From: Chionoecetes opilio
Taxonomy: Eukaryota; Arthropoda; Malacostraca; Decapoda; Majidae
Reading direction: 5' to 3'
NCBI GenBank assembly: GCA_016584305.1
Contig: JACEEZ010022462.1
Span: 335,001-399,000 of the forward strand
DNA length: 64,000 nucleotides
The notes beneath the pieces are model-generated. The model saw only the letters and a list, made by a program, of their open reading frames with translations, searched no databases and was not told where the DNA came from. A program made the position numbers and the translations under genes. Of this stretch, positions 20,175-31,749 are shown piece by piece (the stretch's first letter is position 1; every line of letters begins with the position of its first letter).

Positions 20175-20640
20175 ACCGTGGGGCTGCGCAGAATGCGCGT
20201 GAGGTCGTGCTGAGGGCGCAAGGAGGCGTCAGAGGGTGCAGTGGCTGCGCTGAGTGCACATAGGCCACTGAGGCGTCTGAGGAAGCAGGGCCCGCGCTAA
20301 ACACGCATAAGGCCGCTGAGGACGCGGTGAGCCGTCTGGAGAGGGGCAGCGGCCGCGCTAAATGCGCATAGGCCGCAGTGAGGCCTCGGAGGAAGCAGGG
20401 CCCGCGCTAAATGCGAATAAGGCCGCTGAAGACACGGTGAGCCGTCTGAAGGGGCAGTAGCCGCGCTGAATGCGCATAGGCCTGAGGACGCAGTAAGGCA
20501 TCTGACGGGGCAGTGGCCGCGCTGAATGCGCATAGGCCGCTGAGGACGCAGTGAGGCGCCTGGCTGGGTAGTGGCCGCGCTGAATGCGCATAAGCCGCTG
20601 AGGACGCAGTAAGGCGTCTGAGGGCAAAAATGCCCTGAGG
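20175..20640. repeat. ~55-bp minisatellite inside LTR element
   Basis: About eight copies of GCCGCGCTGAATGCGCATAG followed by GCCGCTGAGGACGCAGTGAG; one-base changes among copies. Confidence 0.9.
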
Positions 20641-20912
20641 AAGGCACAGAAGGTGCCGGGGTTTGGGTGGGAAACCTGACTAGGTGGCGGCTACACGTAT
20701 AAGTGTAATTCTCCCTATCCCGCTTTCAACCTAGCGATCACCAGTGAAGCTGGAGGCTAGGAATATACAGCAGGAGCAATGGGACGAATGCTTCCGAAGA
20801 CGCAGGTCCCACTACTAGGAGAAGGGTGCTCATGTGTCCAGCAAAGCATAGAAATTGCATTTCTATGCCATGATGTACAGCACCAGTTTTAGCCACCTAG
20901 GAACCATTAGCT

Positions 20913-20930
20913 TACACTCCAGGGTCACCA
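20913..20930 (-). promoter_or_regulatory. Primer-binding site of LTR element
   Basis: Minus-strand TGGTGACCCTGGAGTGTA lies two bases after the 5' LTR. TGGTGACCC-type starts are complementary to tRNA 3' ends; the particular tRNA is not assigned. Confidence 0.6.
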
Positions 20931-20932
20931 TT

Positions 20933-21326
20933 TGTAACTAGGTGGAGTGTTCATAGCTTATGGTTGAACTGGAATGATGGATACTCATTTTGTCAGTTCA
21001 GGTTAATTTTATTGCATAAAATCTGGAGTATATATACAAAATTTCAGGTTTCATAAATGGTGATTTTAAAGGTGTATGCGAAACTCGACCAAGACTTGCG
21101 AGTTTCACCAAAGACACTTCCAGTATATATTGCTGGTGACACGTTGTATATAATTACTTACATTGATAAGCTGATAACAGTGCAAGAACACGATAATGAT
21201 AACGACAAATATTGAAGACTACGAAATAGAATAGTCCCCGTGCTACGCTGGTTCTCTGTTAGAGACCGCACTGGTAGAGAACGGAAACATGAAAAGACTG
21301 AAGGGGTGACTACTTTAGTCGCTACA
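20933..21326 (-). repeat. 5' LTR (minus-strand element)
   Basis: 394 bp, TG...CA, matching 18125-18519 except for one substitution and one A deletion. Confidence 0.92.
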
Positions 21327-22052
21327 ACGTTACCTCGTCTCACTGGTCGATCACTCCCGCTCGCTCATATCAGAAAAAATTACAGTATAAAACCGCCTTG
21401 CTTTCCTTACTTCCTCCCTTTTGTACCCCATGACACAGCTATTACTCCCTTCACTATATCCCCCTTCACTCCCTGGCCTATCTATATAGCGCTACAATCC
21501 CTGACAACAGGCTATGGCAAAGATTATAAGTGGAATCTGTTTAGCGGGGTCCAAAAGTGTTGCCACATATCGCAGTCGTGGATGTATTTTTAAGTCACTA
21601 GTAATTACTACCTATTACACGGCCTGTAGAGGGTATTGGTGACGTAGCGTGATGCTGTAGGAAGGATGGTATATAGTAGCTACTAGAGGGGCACGTGAGA
21701 GGACTAAAACTAGAGAACACGAGAAATAACGCATTAAAATATACAGAGGTAGTGGTGGTAGTCGAGCTTACAATCAAGCAGCGGTGCCGATGTTCCGCCT
21801 TCAAGCAGCGGAACACAATATTTTCACATCATGTATGTCTTCCATTACTAATATTGTCTTCCAGAATCACTGATAATAAAAATATTTTAAATCAGACCTT
21901 GGAAACAGCATTATTTTGATATTGCAAAACTTAGTTACGTATAATGTTCTATAGATTGTGGGACCACCGCTCACGCAGCCCGCCAAAAGAATTGGAGGCT
22001 CCGAATCTTTTGCCTCCAGACGCACGTCTTTCAAGGTCACACAAGCAGGAAG

Positions 22053-22071
22053 TGACGTCACGATGACGTCA
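22053..22071. promoter_or_regulatory. Paired CRE palindromes (TGACGTCA x2), right TIR
   Basis: Octamers start at 22053 and 22064, again 11 bp apart. In the tandem copy near 25390 they are degraded. Confidence 0.6.
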
Positions 22072-22122
22072 CGTTGGCAAGACGGACGTAGCAATTACGT
22101 GTAGTCTGAACCCCGCATAAGG

Positions 22123-22145
22123 CAGAGGTCGGCAACCCAGAATTC
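22123..22145. mobile_element. hAT-like terminus
   Basis: CAGAGGTCGGCAACCCAGAA resembles the CAGRGGTSGGCAACC ends of hAT elements and abuts the previous TIR. The partner end is not located. Confidence 0.4.
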
Positions 22146-22669
22146 GAGAAGAGCCAGTTTCTTTAAACTTGGCAGGGCAGCAGTGCTGATGGAGCCGGAG
22201 TGTAAATTATGAATGGAAATTACCAACAAGTACAAGTTGATAAGTACAAGAATTCATCCCAATATTTTCTTAGAGACCTAGGACCTAGGTCACATACACT
22301 ATTGCACTACGGCTAGCTATGCCAGTGTTTTATCTTTCTTTTTTTTTACGACAATTTAGACATTTGTAAGTAGGTGGCAGGAGCCACACATGTCTCGTGA
22401 AAGAGCCGCAGGTTACCGCCCGTTGCACTAAGGGATAGAAGGACACGGCCTTGGTGATCTCTGGTGGAGGTGTCCGCATATCTGACATAGGCGTGATCCG
22501 CGTATCAGGTAGTATGCGGGGAGATGGAGGGTTTGTTATCATAGTAGTTTGTTTAGGCAGGGTTGTTGGTAGGCCAGCTGGGTTGTCGGGCCCTGACACG
22601 GAGAATGGCCGAAACTTTGATGCTGCGGCGCCGTCTATCGTTCTCTGTGAATGAGTAAATATCAGTGTT

Positions 22670-22860
22670 GTAGTCAAGACCAGACCCTCCGAGATCAAGA
22701 CCAAGACCATGACCAGACCCTTCGAGACCAAGCCCAAGACCAAGACCAGACCTTCCGAGACCAAGACCAGCCCTCTGAGACCAAGACCAAGACCCTCCGA
22801 GACCAAGACCAAGACCAGGACCAAGACCAGACCCTCTGAAACAGATCAAGACCAAGAACA
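22670..22860. repeat. GACCAA/GACCCTCCGA short tandem repeat
   Basis: About 190 bp of GACCAAGACCAAGACCAGACC with CTCCGAGACC variants; repeated in the duplicate at 26005-26185. Both-strand ORFs are repeat translations. Confidence 0.9.
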
Positions 22861-24139
22861 GGCTTATAAAAATATTTTTTATAAATATGACTTATCTGAA
22901 TGTTTTTGGTTTGTAGGGCAAAGTATGTTTCGTGGTTTGTGCATCTGGCAACCCTGCTGTCAGATGTGCTCGATCATAGACCACTGTATACCTGGGGCCA
23001 GATCTAGCAAAAAGCTTAAGTCAAGCGGTGTAAGTATGGCGTAAATGCTACTCCGGCGCAACCCTCGCCCCCCTCTTGCGCCGAGGCTGTTTGAATAATC
23101 CGTCTGTCACGAGATAAATAATGTTTACAAACATTAATCAGCTGATTACTCAGCTGGCATCTGGCTTGACCCAACAAATCGATGTATCATGTTTAAAGCG
23201 ATAAGGAAGGGTTTGATAATGATGTTTGAAGAATTTCGTCAGTTAAGGCGTATTTTGTGCGTCCCCTTGCAAGTAAAATTTTACTTATTTAAGCTCCGCC
23301 CACTTATTTTTTACTCTTTTGCGTGTACAGAAAACTGAGCAGAGACAGTCCCGGCACCAAATTTTACTCTTTTCCTGTAAAATTATACAGTCGTGGATGT
23401 GGGTGGTGGTTTCAAGAGCCTGGACAATCAGATCGCGCGCATGAGAAAATCTTATCAGAACTCCTCCCGTAAATGTTTCTGTTTTCCTTTAATTCTCACC
23501 CAATTCAACATTCATTACATGCGCACGACATGCAAAGGATACTGTATTTAATTAGGAGTAGGTAAGGAGTAGTAAGGAGTAGAGTAGGTGACTCTTAACA
23601 GGTAAGAAGTCACAAATATTAAAATTCTCCAGCGACATCTGGGAACAATTTTTGCAATCCCGCCAGTTTTTCAATGCGTCCGAACCCTTGTTAAGACTTG
23701 TGGCTAGCACGATAAAACTTGTATTTTGGCCATAATACACTAAAATAATAAACAATCTCTTTAGTAATAGTTATAATTACTTTAAAAATGCAATGTAACT
23801 GGTACATTTGTCGTAACTTACACAGGAATGTCACCCAAAAAATGTACATAATGGATATACGAACACCTCCACAGTCCTCCAGAGAGGCGAGGTGAGGTGC
23901 TCTGAGGTGCTCTCAGGATTCCTCAGGCGTTCGCCGATTTCGGCAGCTGGCGGCCCTCTACGCATGGCTGTAGCTCCGAAACTAACCACAGGATTTTCTT
24001 GAAAATAACCTCATTGTGATTCCCACACAAAGTTACCGTGAAAGGATTCATCCAAACCCTTACCTAACCTAACGTTTTTCTAACCTAACCTAACCTATAG
24101 CGGCCCTGCCGAAAAGGGCGAACGCCTGGAGATTTGAGG

Positions 24140-24255
24140 CAGGAGCAGAAAAGAGAAAAGAGGAGAAGAGAAAAAAGGGAAGAGAAAGAAGGAAAGAAAT
24201 GGAAAAGAAAGGAAAGGGAAGGGAAAGGAAGAAAGAGAAGAGAGGAAAAGTGATA
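24140..24255. repeat. GA-rich polypurine tract
   Basis: GAAAAGAGAAAAGAGGAGAA-type purine run of about 110 bp; second copy at 27475-27590. Confidence 0.85.
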
Positions 24256-24564
24256 TATGTAAATGATAAAATTTTTTGCTGTCTTCCATGATGGCAACAT
24301 GATGTACCATGATTCCGTACGTCTTCGAATTACAGTTGGTAATTTTTTTAAGGTTGTGAGAGCGAGGTCTGTTTGGCTCTCCCAGTGAATGTACGATACA
24401 TTTTCCTTCGGCTCCGTCTGTAGTAGCGTCTGGCAGCGCTACAATCGTATTTTGTGATGGCAAGCAGGGCGGAGCTTAATAAGTATAATTTTACTTCCAA
24501 GGGGACGCACAAAATACGCCTTTATTGACGCAGCTGAGATGGATCTCTGCTGTAACCAGACAGC

Positions 24565-24835
24565 TCTCTCGCAGACTACCCCTACCGAGCTGTCTGCTAG
24601 TGCTTATAGTGTTGGCCGAAGCCAGCACCCCGGGAGGCGGGTTACAAACCCCCGGCTAACACCCGGTACCCATTCACTGCTGGGTGGACAGGGGCTTGGG
24701 TTTTAAGGAAACAGCCCAACTGTTTCCGCTCCACCCGGGGATCGAACCCGGGACTTCTCGGTTGTGAACCGAGTGTGCTTCCCCTACACTAAGTAGTAGT
24801 ACCCTACTACAACACTCCCCATTGACAGTACAGAT
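24565..24835 (-). mobile_element. tRNA-Val-derived SINE (family S2), copy 1
   Basis: Minus-strand head GTGTAGGGGAAGCACACTCG then anticodon loop TTCACAA (CAC, Val-like) and B box GGGTTCGATCCCC. The body contains GGGTACCGGGTGTTAGCCGG and GGCTTCGGCCAACAC. Folded as a tRNA it lacks a clean acceptor stem, so it is a SINE, not a tRNA gene. Confidence 0.85.
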
Positions 24836-25248
24836 TGACCAGAAATAAACAATTTGGAGGCAATAATTTAAGGCGCAGACATCCTGATTGACTTTTAATA
24901 AATATTTCTAGGGCAATAATGGGCCAGCCATCCTGATTAACCTAATCATTCAGGGACAAAAAGGGGCAGACATCATGGTTGACCATATAATCATATAATT
25001 CAAGGGCGTTACGAGGCAGACATTCTGAGTGACCTAATCGTATCATTCAGGGATAATGAGAACGGTACCTGGTACTCTCGTCTACCGAAATTCTCGTCCT
25101 GACACAATGCGGGAACTCTCGCCGAAGCTAATGGTTAGGTTAGTAGGTATTAAGGGAAATACCTTAAAGGGGCGGGAAACTGAAGATGCCTAAAAGGGGT
25201 AAAAACGAGGGATAATTCTGAGAACGACTAGTTTTAGGGGGTTGGTTT

Positions 25249-28200
25249 TTGATTTGCAAACACTAGGTTACGTATAAATGTTCTATAGCATTGTTGGACC
25301 ACGCTCAAGCAGCCCGCCAAAGAATTGGAGGCTCGAATCTTTGCCTCAGACGCAAGTCTTTCAAAGGTACCCAAGCAGGGAAATTGGGCCGTCACGATTG
25401 ACGTCACGTTGGCAAAGACGGAGTAGCAATTACGTGTAGTCGAACCCCGCATAAGGGCAGAGGTCGGCAACCCAGGAATTCGAGAAGAGCCAGTTTCTTT
25501 AAACTTGGCAGGGCAGCAGTGTGAGAGCCGGAGTGTAAATATGAATGGAAAATTACCAACAAAGTACAAGTTGATAAGTACAAGAATCATCCCAAATATT
25601 TCTTAGAGACCTAGGACCTAGGTCACATACACTATGCACTACGGTAGCATGCAGATGTTTTATCTTTCTTTTTTCCCCGTACCCCCATTTGACATTTGAA
25701 GTAGGTGGCAGGAGCCAAACATGTCTCGTGAAAGAGCCGCAGGTTACCGCCCGTTTGCACCTAAGGCGATAGAAGGAACGGCCTTGGTGAACTCGGTGGA
25801 GGTGTCCGCATATCTGACATAGGCGTGTATCAGTCGTATCAGGTAGTATGCGGGAGATGGAGGGGTTGTTATCATAAGTATGTTGCTTTAGGCAGGGTTG
25901 TGGTAGGCCACTGTTTGTGGGCCATGATCACGGAGAATGGGCCGAAAACTTGAGCTAACGGCGCGTCTATCGTTCTCTGTGAATGAGTAAATATCAGTGT
26001 TTGTAGTCAAGACCAGACCTCCAGATCAAGACCAAAGACCATGGACCAGACCCTTCGAGACCAAGCCCAAGACCAAGACCAGACCTTTCCGAGTACCAAG
26101 ACCAGGCCCTCTGAGACCAAGACCAAGACCTCGAGACCAAGACCAAGACCAGGACCAAGACAGACCCTCTGAAACAGATCAAGACCAAGACAGGCTTATT
26201 AAAAATATTTTTTATAAATATGACTTATCTGATGTTTTTGGTTTGTAGGGCAAAAAGTATGTTTCGGATTTGGGCATTCTGGCAACCTGCTGTCAGATGT
26301 GCTCGATCATAGACCACTGTATACCTGAGGGCCAGATCTAGCAAAAAAAGGCTTAAGTTCAAGCGGTGTAAGTTATGGCGAAATGCTACTACGGCGCAAC
26401 CTCGCTCCCCTCTTGCGCCCCGAGGCTGTTTGAATAATCCGTCTGTCAGGAGATAAATAATGTTTACAACATTTTAATCAGCTGATACTCAGCTAGGCAT
26501 CTTGCTGACGCCAACAAATCGATGTATCCTGTTTAAAGCGATAAGGAGGGTTTGATAATGATGTTTGAAGAATTTCGTTCAGTTAAGGAGTTTTTGGCTG
26601 CCCCTTGCAAGTAAATTTCACTTATTAAGCTCCGCCACTATTTTTACTCTTTTGGCGTGACAGAAAACTGAGCAGAGACAGTCCCGGCAACAAATTGTAC
26701 CTTTTAAGTTAAAATTATTACAGTCGTGGATGTGGGTGTGGGGTTTCAAGGCCTGGGACATCAGACGCGCAGCATGAGAAAATATTATAAGAACTCCTCC
26801 CGTCAAAGTTTCTGTTTTCCTTTAAGTCTCACCCAATTCAAATCATACATGCGCACACGACATGCAAGGATACTGTATTTAATGTAGGAGTGGTAAGGAC
26901 GGTAGAATGAGTAGGGTAGGTGACCTTTAACAGGTAAGAAAGTCACAAATATTAAAATTTCTCCAGCGACATTGGGAACAATTTTTGCAAACCCGCAGTT
27001 TTTCAATGCGTCCGACCCTTGTTAAGGACTTGGGCAGCACGATAAAACTTGTATTTTGGCCATAATACACTAAAATATAAACAATCTCTTTCAGTAATAG
27101 TATAATTACTTCAAAAAGCAATGTAACTGGTAAATTTGTCGTAAACTTACACAGGAAGTCACCCAAAAAATGTACATTAAAGATATACGAACACCTCCCA
27201 CAGTCCTCCAGAGAGGCGAGGTGAGGTGATCTGAGGTGCTCTCAGTGGGATTCCTCAGGCCGTTCGCCGATTTCGGCAGCTGGCGGCCTATACGAATGGC
27301 TGTAGCTCCGAAACGAACCACAGGATTTACTTGAACAATAACCTCTTTGTGATCCCACACAAAAAAGGTACACGTGAAAGGATCATCCAAAACCCTTACC
27401 AACCTAACGTTTTTCTAACCTAAACCTAACCTTAGCGGTTCTGCCGAAAGGGCGAACGCCTGGAGATTTGAGAGGAGCAGACAGAAAAGAGAAAAGAGGA
27501 GAAGAGAAAAAAGGGAAGAGAACGAAGAAAAGCAATGTCCCAGAAAGGAAAGAGGAAGGAGAAAGAAGAAAAGAGAGAGAGCAAGTGATATACTGTAAAA
27601 TGATAATTGTTCGCTGCTTCCATGATGGCAAACATGGATGTACAATGATTCCGTACGTCTTCGGAATTACAGTTGGTAATTTTTTTAAGGGTGGAGGCGA
27701 GGTCTGTTTGGCTCCCAGTGAATGTACGAACATTTACCTCGGCTCCGTCTGTAAGTAGCGTGTGCAAGCGCTACAAATGTATTTTGTGATGGCAAGAGGG
27801 CGGAGCTTAATAAGTATAAATTTTAATTCCAAGGGGACGCACAAAATACGCCTTATGACGCAGGCTGAGATGGATCTCTGCGTAACCAGACAGCTCTCTC
27901 GCAGATACCCCTACCGAGCTGTCTGCTAGTGTTATAGTGGGCCGAAGCCAGCACCCCGGGAGGGGGGTTACAAACCCCGGCTAACACCGGGACCAATTCA
28001 ATGCTGGGTCGGACAGGGGCTTAGGGTTTTAAGCGAACAAAGCCACGCTGTTTCCGCCTCCACACGGAGATCGAACCGGGACTTCGCGGTTGTGAAACCG
28101 AGTGTGCTTCCCCTACACTAAGTGTAGTACCCCTACTACAACACTCCCCATTGACAGTAACAGATTTGACCAGAAAAACAATTTGGAGGCAATAAATTTA

Positions 28201-28555
28201 AGGCGAGACATCCTGATGAACTTTTATAAATATTTCTGAGCAATAAGGGCAGGCCATCCTGATTAACTAATCATTCAGGGACAAAAAAGGGGGCAGACAT
28301 CATGGTTGACCATATACATCCTATAATTTCAAGGGCGTTACGAGCCGACAATTCTGATATGACGGACCAATCGTATCATTCAGGGATAAGAGACACGGTA
28401 CCTGGTACTCTCGTCTACCGAAATTTCGTCCTGACACAATGCAGGACTCGTCGCGAAGCTAATGGTTAGGTTAGTAGGATATTAAGGGAAAGGATACCGG
28501 TAAAAAATAAACGAGGATGCGCGGTCATTTCTGAAACACTGACTAGGATTTTCCT
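25249..28555. repeat. 3.3-kb tandem duplication, copy 2
   Basis: Collinear with 21917-25237. Differences are mainly 1-3 base insertions and deletions, for example extra or missing bases around 25380-25520 and a C-run at 25675-25690. Confidence 0.9.
27885..28150 (-). mobile_element. tRNA-Val-derived SINE (family S2), copy 2
   Basis: The duplicate of the SINE at 24565-24835, with several indels in both promoter boxes. Confidence 0.8.
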
Positions 28556-28790
28556 TGCCTAAAGAGGTTTTTGGTAAAAATGGGACGCGGATGCGCCGGT
28601 CATTTTTGAAGGACACTGACTAGTTTTTCATTGGTAAAATTAGTGCTATTTGATAAAAATGGGACCGAGGACTGCGCAGTCATTTTGAATCACTGACTAG
28701 ATTGTCCTCTGCTAAAATTAGTGCTCTGGTTAAAATGGACGAGGAGCGCGGTAATTTTCTGAGACACTGACTCAGTTTTTCGGTAATTCT
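28500..28790. repeat. ~77-bp tandem repeat (GACGAGGA..GCGGTCATTT..CACTGACTAG)
   Basis: Four imperfect copies. Single copies occur at 25200-25237 and 31700-31755, linked each time to GGTTAGGTTAG words. Confidence 0.8.
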
Positions 28791-28794
28791 AGTG

Positions 28795-29540
28795 TTTGCC
28801 CATACTCTCCCACTAACCACCAAGAAGTTGGGCACTGTGGGAATGCGGGGTTTTCGATGGGAGAAAAATAATGAGTCGGAGACACGTAATTTAAGAATTG
28901 TGTAAGGAGAACAAAACTCCTAATCTAAAAGTAATTCCATACATCTAGCAGAAATTGACTAACCAAAATTAATTCTACCTAGCGGGGGCTGACCCACCGA
29001 AAATAACGCGAACCTAACCTAAATATCACCAAATCTAACCTAACCTACCAGATCTAACCTAACCTAAACCAAATATAAACCTACTATAATCAATAGTACC
29101 TACCCAAACCTCCTATATGTTGGGGGGCCTTCGGAAGGGAAGACTGTGTCTGATGAAGTATTAGTCTAAGACAAACGATATCATTTCTACAATATGTATA
29201 TAAGTTTAGTAAATCTAGGTTGACCATACTCTCCCACTTTCCCCCAAACAAGTTGGGCACCTGTGGAATGCGGGGTTTGGTGTCGGGTGGGGAAAATTAT
29301 GCGTCGGAACAAGTTAATTTAAGATGTTGTTTAGGGGGTAAAATCCCTTAGACTCTAGGGTAATTTCTGTATATCTAGAGAAATTTGCCTAACCAAAATT
29401 AACAAACATAGCGGGGGCTTGACCCACCGATAAACCTAACCTAAACCTAACAATCTAACCTAACCAAAATCTACATAACCACATCTAACTAACTAACTAA
29501 CCAAATCTAAAACCTTAACCTAACCTAACCTCCTAGCGGG
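28795..29540. repeat. Two ~320-bp direct repeats ending in CCTAACCTAA blocks
   Basis: 28795-29110 and 29215-29540 share CCATACTCTCCCACT, AAGTTGGGCAC, GGAATGCGGGGTTT, TAACCAAAATTAA and AGCGGGGGCT..GACCCACCG, each followed by about 100 bp of interrupted CCTAACCTAA. A short inverted piece lies at 29700-29770. Confidence 0.85.
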
Positions 29541-31340
29541 GGGTTGGGGGGGTCTCACCACTTCAGTCATCATTTGTGCGGGATCGTTAGTTTTCACACG
29601 TCTCTGGATCTCAGAAGAAAATCCAATGAATTTTCCTAAATTAGAGAATCTTTAATTTCCATAACCAAAAAGTATGTGGTTGCGACGCATATTTGTACCC
29701 CAACCATATACTCATGCATTCCCAGGTCCCCAAGCTTGGTGGGGGAGAGGGGGGAGTATGGGCAAACACTAGAATAATACCATAAGTTTTAAAGGTTAAG
29801 CGGAAGTGCATTGTTTGTACCAGGATACTAAACACAAAAATAATAAGAAAAGCATGTGGGAATGGCGTAGTACCGAGAGTATCGTCCATTATAACTGAAA
29901 CACCAACGATAAGTCTTGCCGACAAAAAGTTTGCGTCGGTTCCACTTGTAATAGGGCAAATGAAAGAATAAAAGGTATTCGTTCATTGGACAGTTTTCGC
30001 TTTAGTCCCAAATAATTTAAAAACTACACCTTAAATACATATTACATTGACATGGTACGTAAAAGGTCAAAACCCCAGATCCCCAATCACTAAACTAAAC
30101 CCGATATTCGGTCCATCTTAATTCACAAACACGGGTAAAAAGCTGTTAAATAATAGATGGGTACTGTTAGGTTAAAAAATAAACTTGTAACTGTCGATTA
30201 ATAGAACTTCGTCGACGTAAAAAAAAAAATGGAGCATTCTCCGACGGTGGCGAGTCATTCCGTTCACCGTTCGGGGGACTGTACATTAATAGTTCTACGC
30301 ACACGTGACTAACTTACCATTCAGGGGAATGAGGGTCAAGCGTCCTGATAACCTAACCATAGTGCAAGGTCACTGAGGGGCAGGCATCAGAACAAAAGTT
30401 CATTTCAAAAAGCGTTCAAATTACGATGTAGTGAACCAACATTAATCTAGTCGCGGGATGATGGCCAGTCCTCGCCTGGCCCACAACAATTCTGCTCACG
30501 GACTATCGCTAGTGGTCTAAAAAAAACTGGTGCTGCCCAATAACGATCTAATACAACAAAAAACCCGAAGGCAGTCACTACCCGCCGAGGGGGGCTCACA
30601 CAAGGCTTGGTATCTCTAAACATTGTAAACACACGCCGCTGCCGACTACCCCCAATAGGCTATATTTCAATCCTTACCTGTGGTAACGTTTATTAGGAAA
30701 GATAAATGACGTTTTTAAAATATCATATATGAAGATACACCGGGGGCTACCCACCTCTTCATCGAGTGGTTAAATCTACGCATAATATGGCCCTGTGACG
30801 TCACGGAAATGGATTAGTAAACGCTTGCGGATCCAGCCAGGGAGGGTTGGGCAGACGTGCATCGAGGGGTTCAAAGGTCTGGCCGTGTGACAGTCATCGA
30901 TTGGCGCAGATGTAGCTCCTGATCAAGAAAGTTTCGAAAGAGGAGTATCTCAGGACTTACGCTGGACATTACACCGGCGTTATGTGTTTGCTGTATCTGG
31001 CCCCCTGGACCGCACACGCGACAATGTTTTGAATTGCGGGCTGCTAGGTGCCTGCGGGGCTGCCCTGAACCAAAGACTATAGTGGTCTATGGACTATCAT
31101 ATAGACTGGTTTATCAGTATATATGATATACTGTAATCTTCTTAAATATTTGTTCTATGATATTATCAAATAAAAAACAGTAAAACACGCACTTTTTTCA
31201 TCGTCGTAGTCTTCTCTTTGTAGGTTGTACATATTCATGGTTATGATAGTATTAAAATACCTTAATAATTGAGTTCCTTTTGTTGTCTTTCCTCATAATC
31301 AGTAGTGGTATATCATGGTTTAAGTGTTACTTGACTAGCC
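29540..31340. other. Intergenic DNA, no supported gene
   Basis: Besides the inverted fragment at 29700-29770 I see only scattered GGTTAGG/CCTAACC words, an A run at 30220, and AT-rich DNA. Small ORFs lack motifs. Confidence 0.5.
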
Positions 31341-31376
31341 AATGAATACTCTTGAGTCTATACCAACATCACCAAC

Positions 31377-31695
31377 CTTTGCTATGATTTATCTTATTAC
31401 TCCATCCATAAACAAGTTGCATAACCACCGTGACATTACCCATCATTGTCTCATGGTACCTAGTACTGTCGTCTACCGATATTTTCATCCCTACACAAAT
31501 CGGGAAAACTCGCCGACGGTAATGGTTAGGTTAGGTTTTGCTTTGATTTATCTTATTACTCCATCCATAAACAAGCTGCATAACCACGGTGACATTACCC
31601 ATCCTTGCCTCATGGTACCTTCTACTGTCTTCTACCGAAATTTTTATCCCTATACAAATCGGGAAAACTCGCCGACGGTAATGATTAGGTTAGAA
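31377..31695. repeat. 160-bp direct repeat, two copies
   Basis: Starts at 31377 and 31537 (TTTGCTNTGATTTATCTTATTACTCC), both ending AACTCGCCGACGGTAATG..TTAGGTTAG. Diverged relatives at 25070-25145 and 28395-28475. The spanning 134-codon ORF is a repeat translation. Confidence 0.85.
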
Positions 31696-31749
31696 GTAAT
31701 AATAATGGACGAGAGTTTCGCGGTCGTTTTCAGAGACACCGACTAGTTT

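Larger units (their letters stand above)
18125..21326 (-). mobile_element. Young non-autonomous LTR retrotransposon (Gypsy-type gag remnant)
   Basis: Two direct repeats of 395 and 394 bp, each TG...CA, flank 2.4 kb of internal DNA, with ACGT target duplications at 18121-18124 and 21327-21330. The element reads on the minus strand. A primer-binding-like TGGTGACCC lies two bases inside the 5' LTR, a G-run polypurine tract lies just before the 3' LTR, and a gag zinc-knuckle-like C-terminus lies between. No protease, reverse transcriptase, RNase H or integrase is present; three minisatellites fill the rest. It must have been mobilised in trans. I see only one substitution and one 1-base indel between the LTRs, so insertion is recent. 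Confidence 0.9.
18051..22116. mobile_element. TIR DNA element (~860 bp before interruption) with CRE-like ends
   Basis: The left end CCCGGTTCAGACTTCACGTA, TTGCTACGACCGTCTTG matches the reverse complement of the right end (GGGGTTCAGACTACACGTAA, TTGCTACGTCCGTCTTG) for about 60 bp. The LTR retrotransposon at 18125-21326 sits inside, just after the left TIR. Removing it and one ACGT leaves about 860 bp, AC-rich and non-coding. A candidate TSD is TAAGG, but the exact boundary is uncertain. Confidence 0.7.
21917..25237. repeat. 3.3-kb tandem duplication, copy 1
   Basis: Runs from TGATATTGCAAAAC to GAGAACGACTAG and is matched in order by 25249-28555. It contains the right TIR of the 18051-22116 element, a hAT-like terminus, the GACCAA repeat, a purine tract (24140-24250), TTAGG-like words and a Val-tRNA SINE. 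No intact gene. Confidence 0.9.

Noticed and set aside
24140..24463. Minus-strand ORFs rich in Phe, Leu and Ser suggesting a membrane protein
   Set aside because: They come from a GA-rich polypurine tract; the same artefact appears in the duplicate at 27404-27767.
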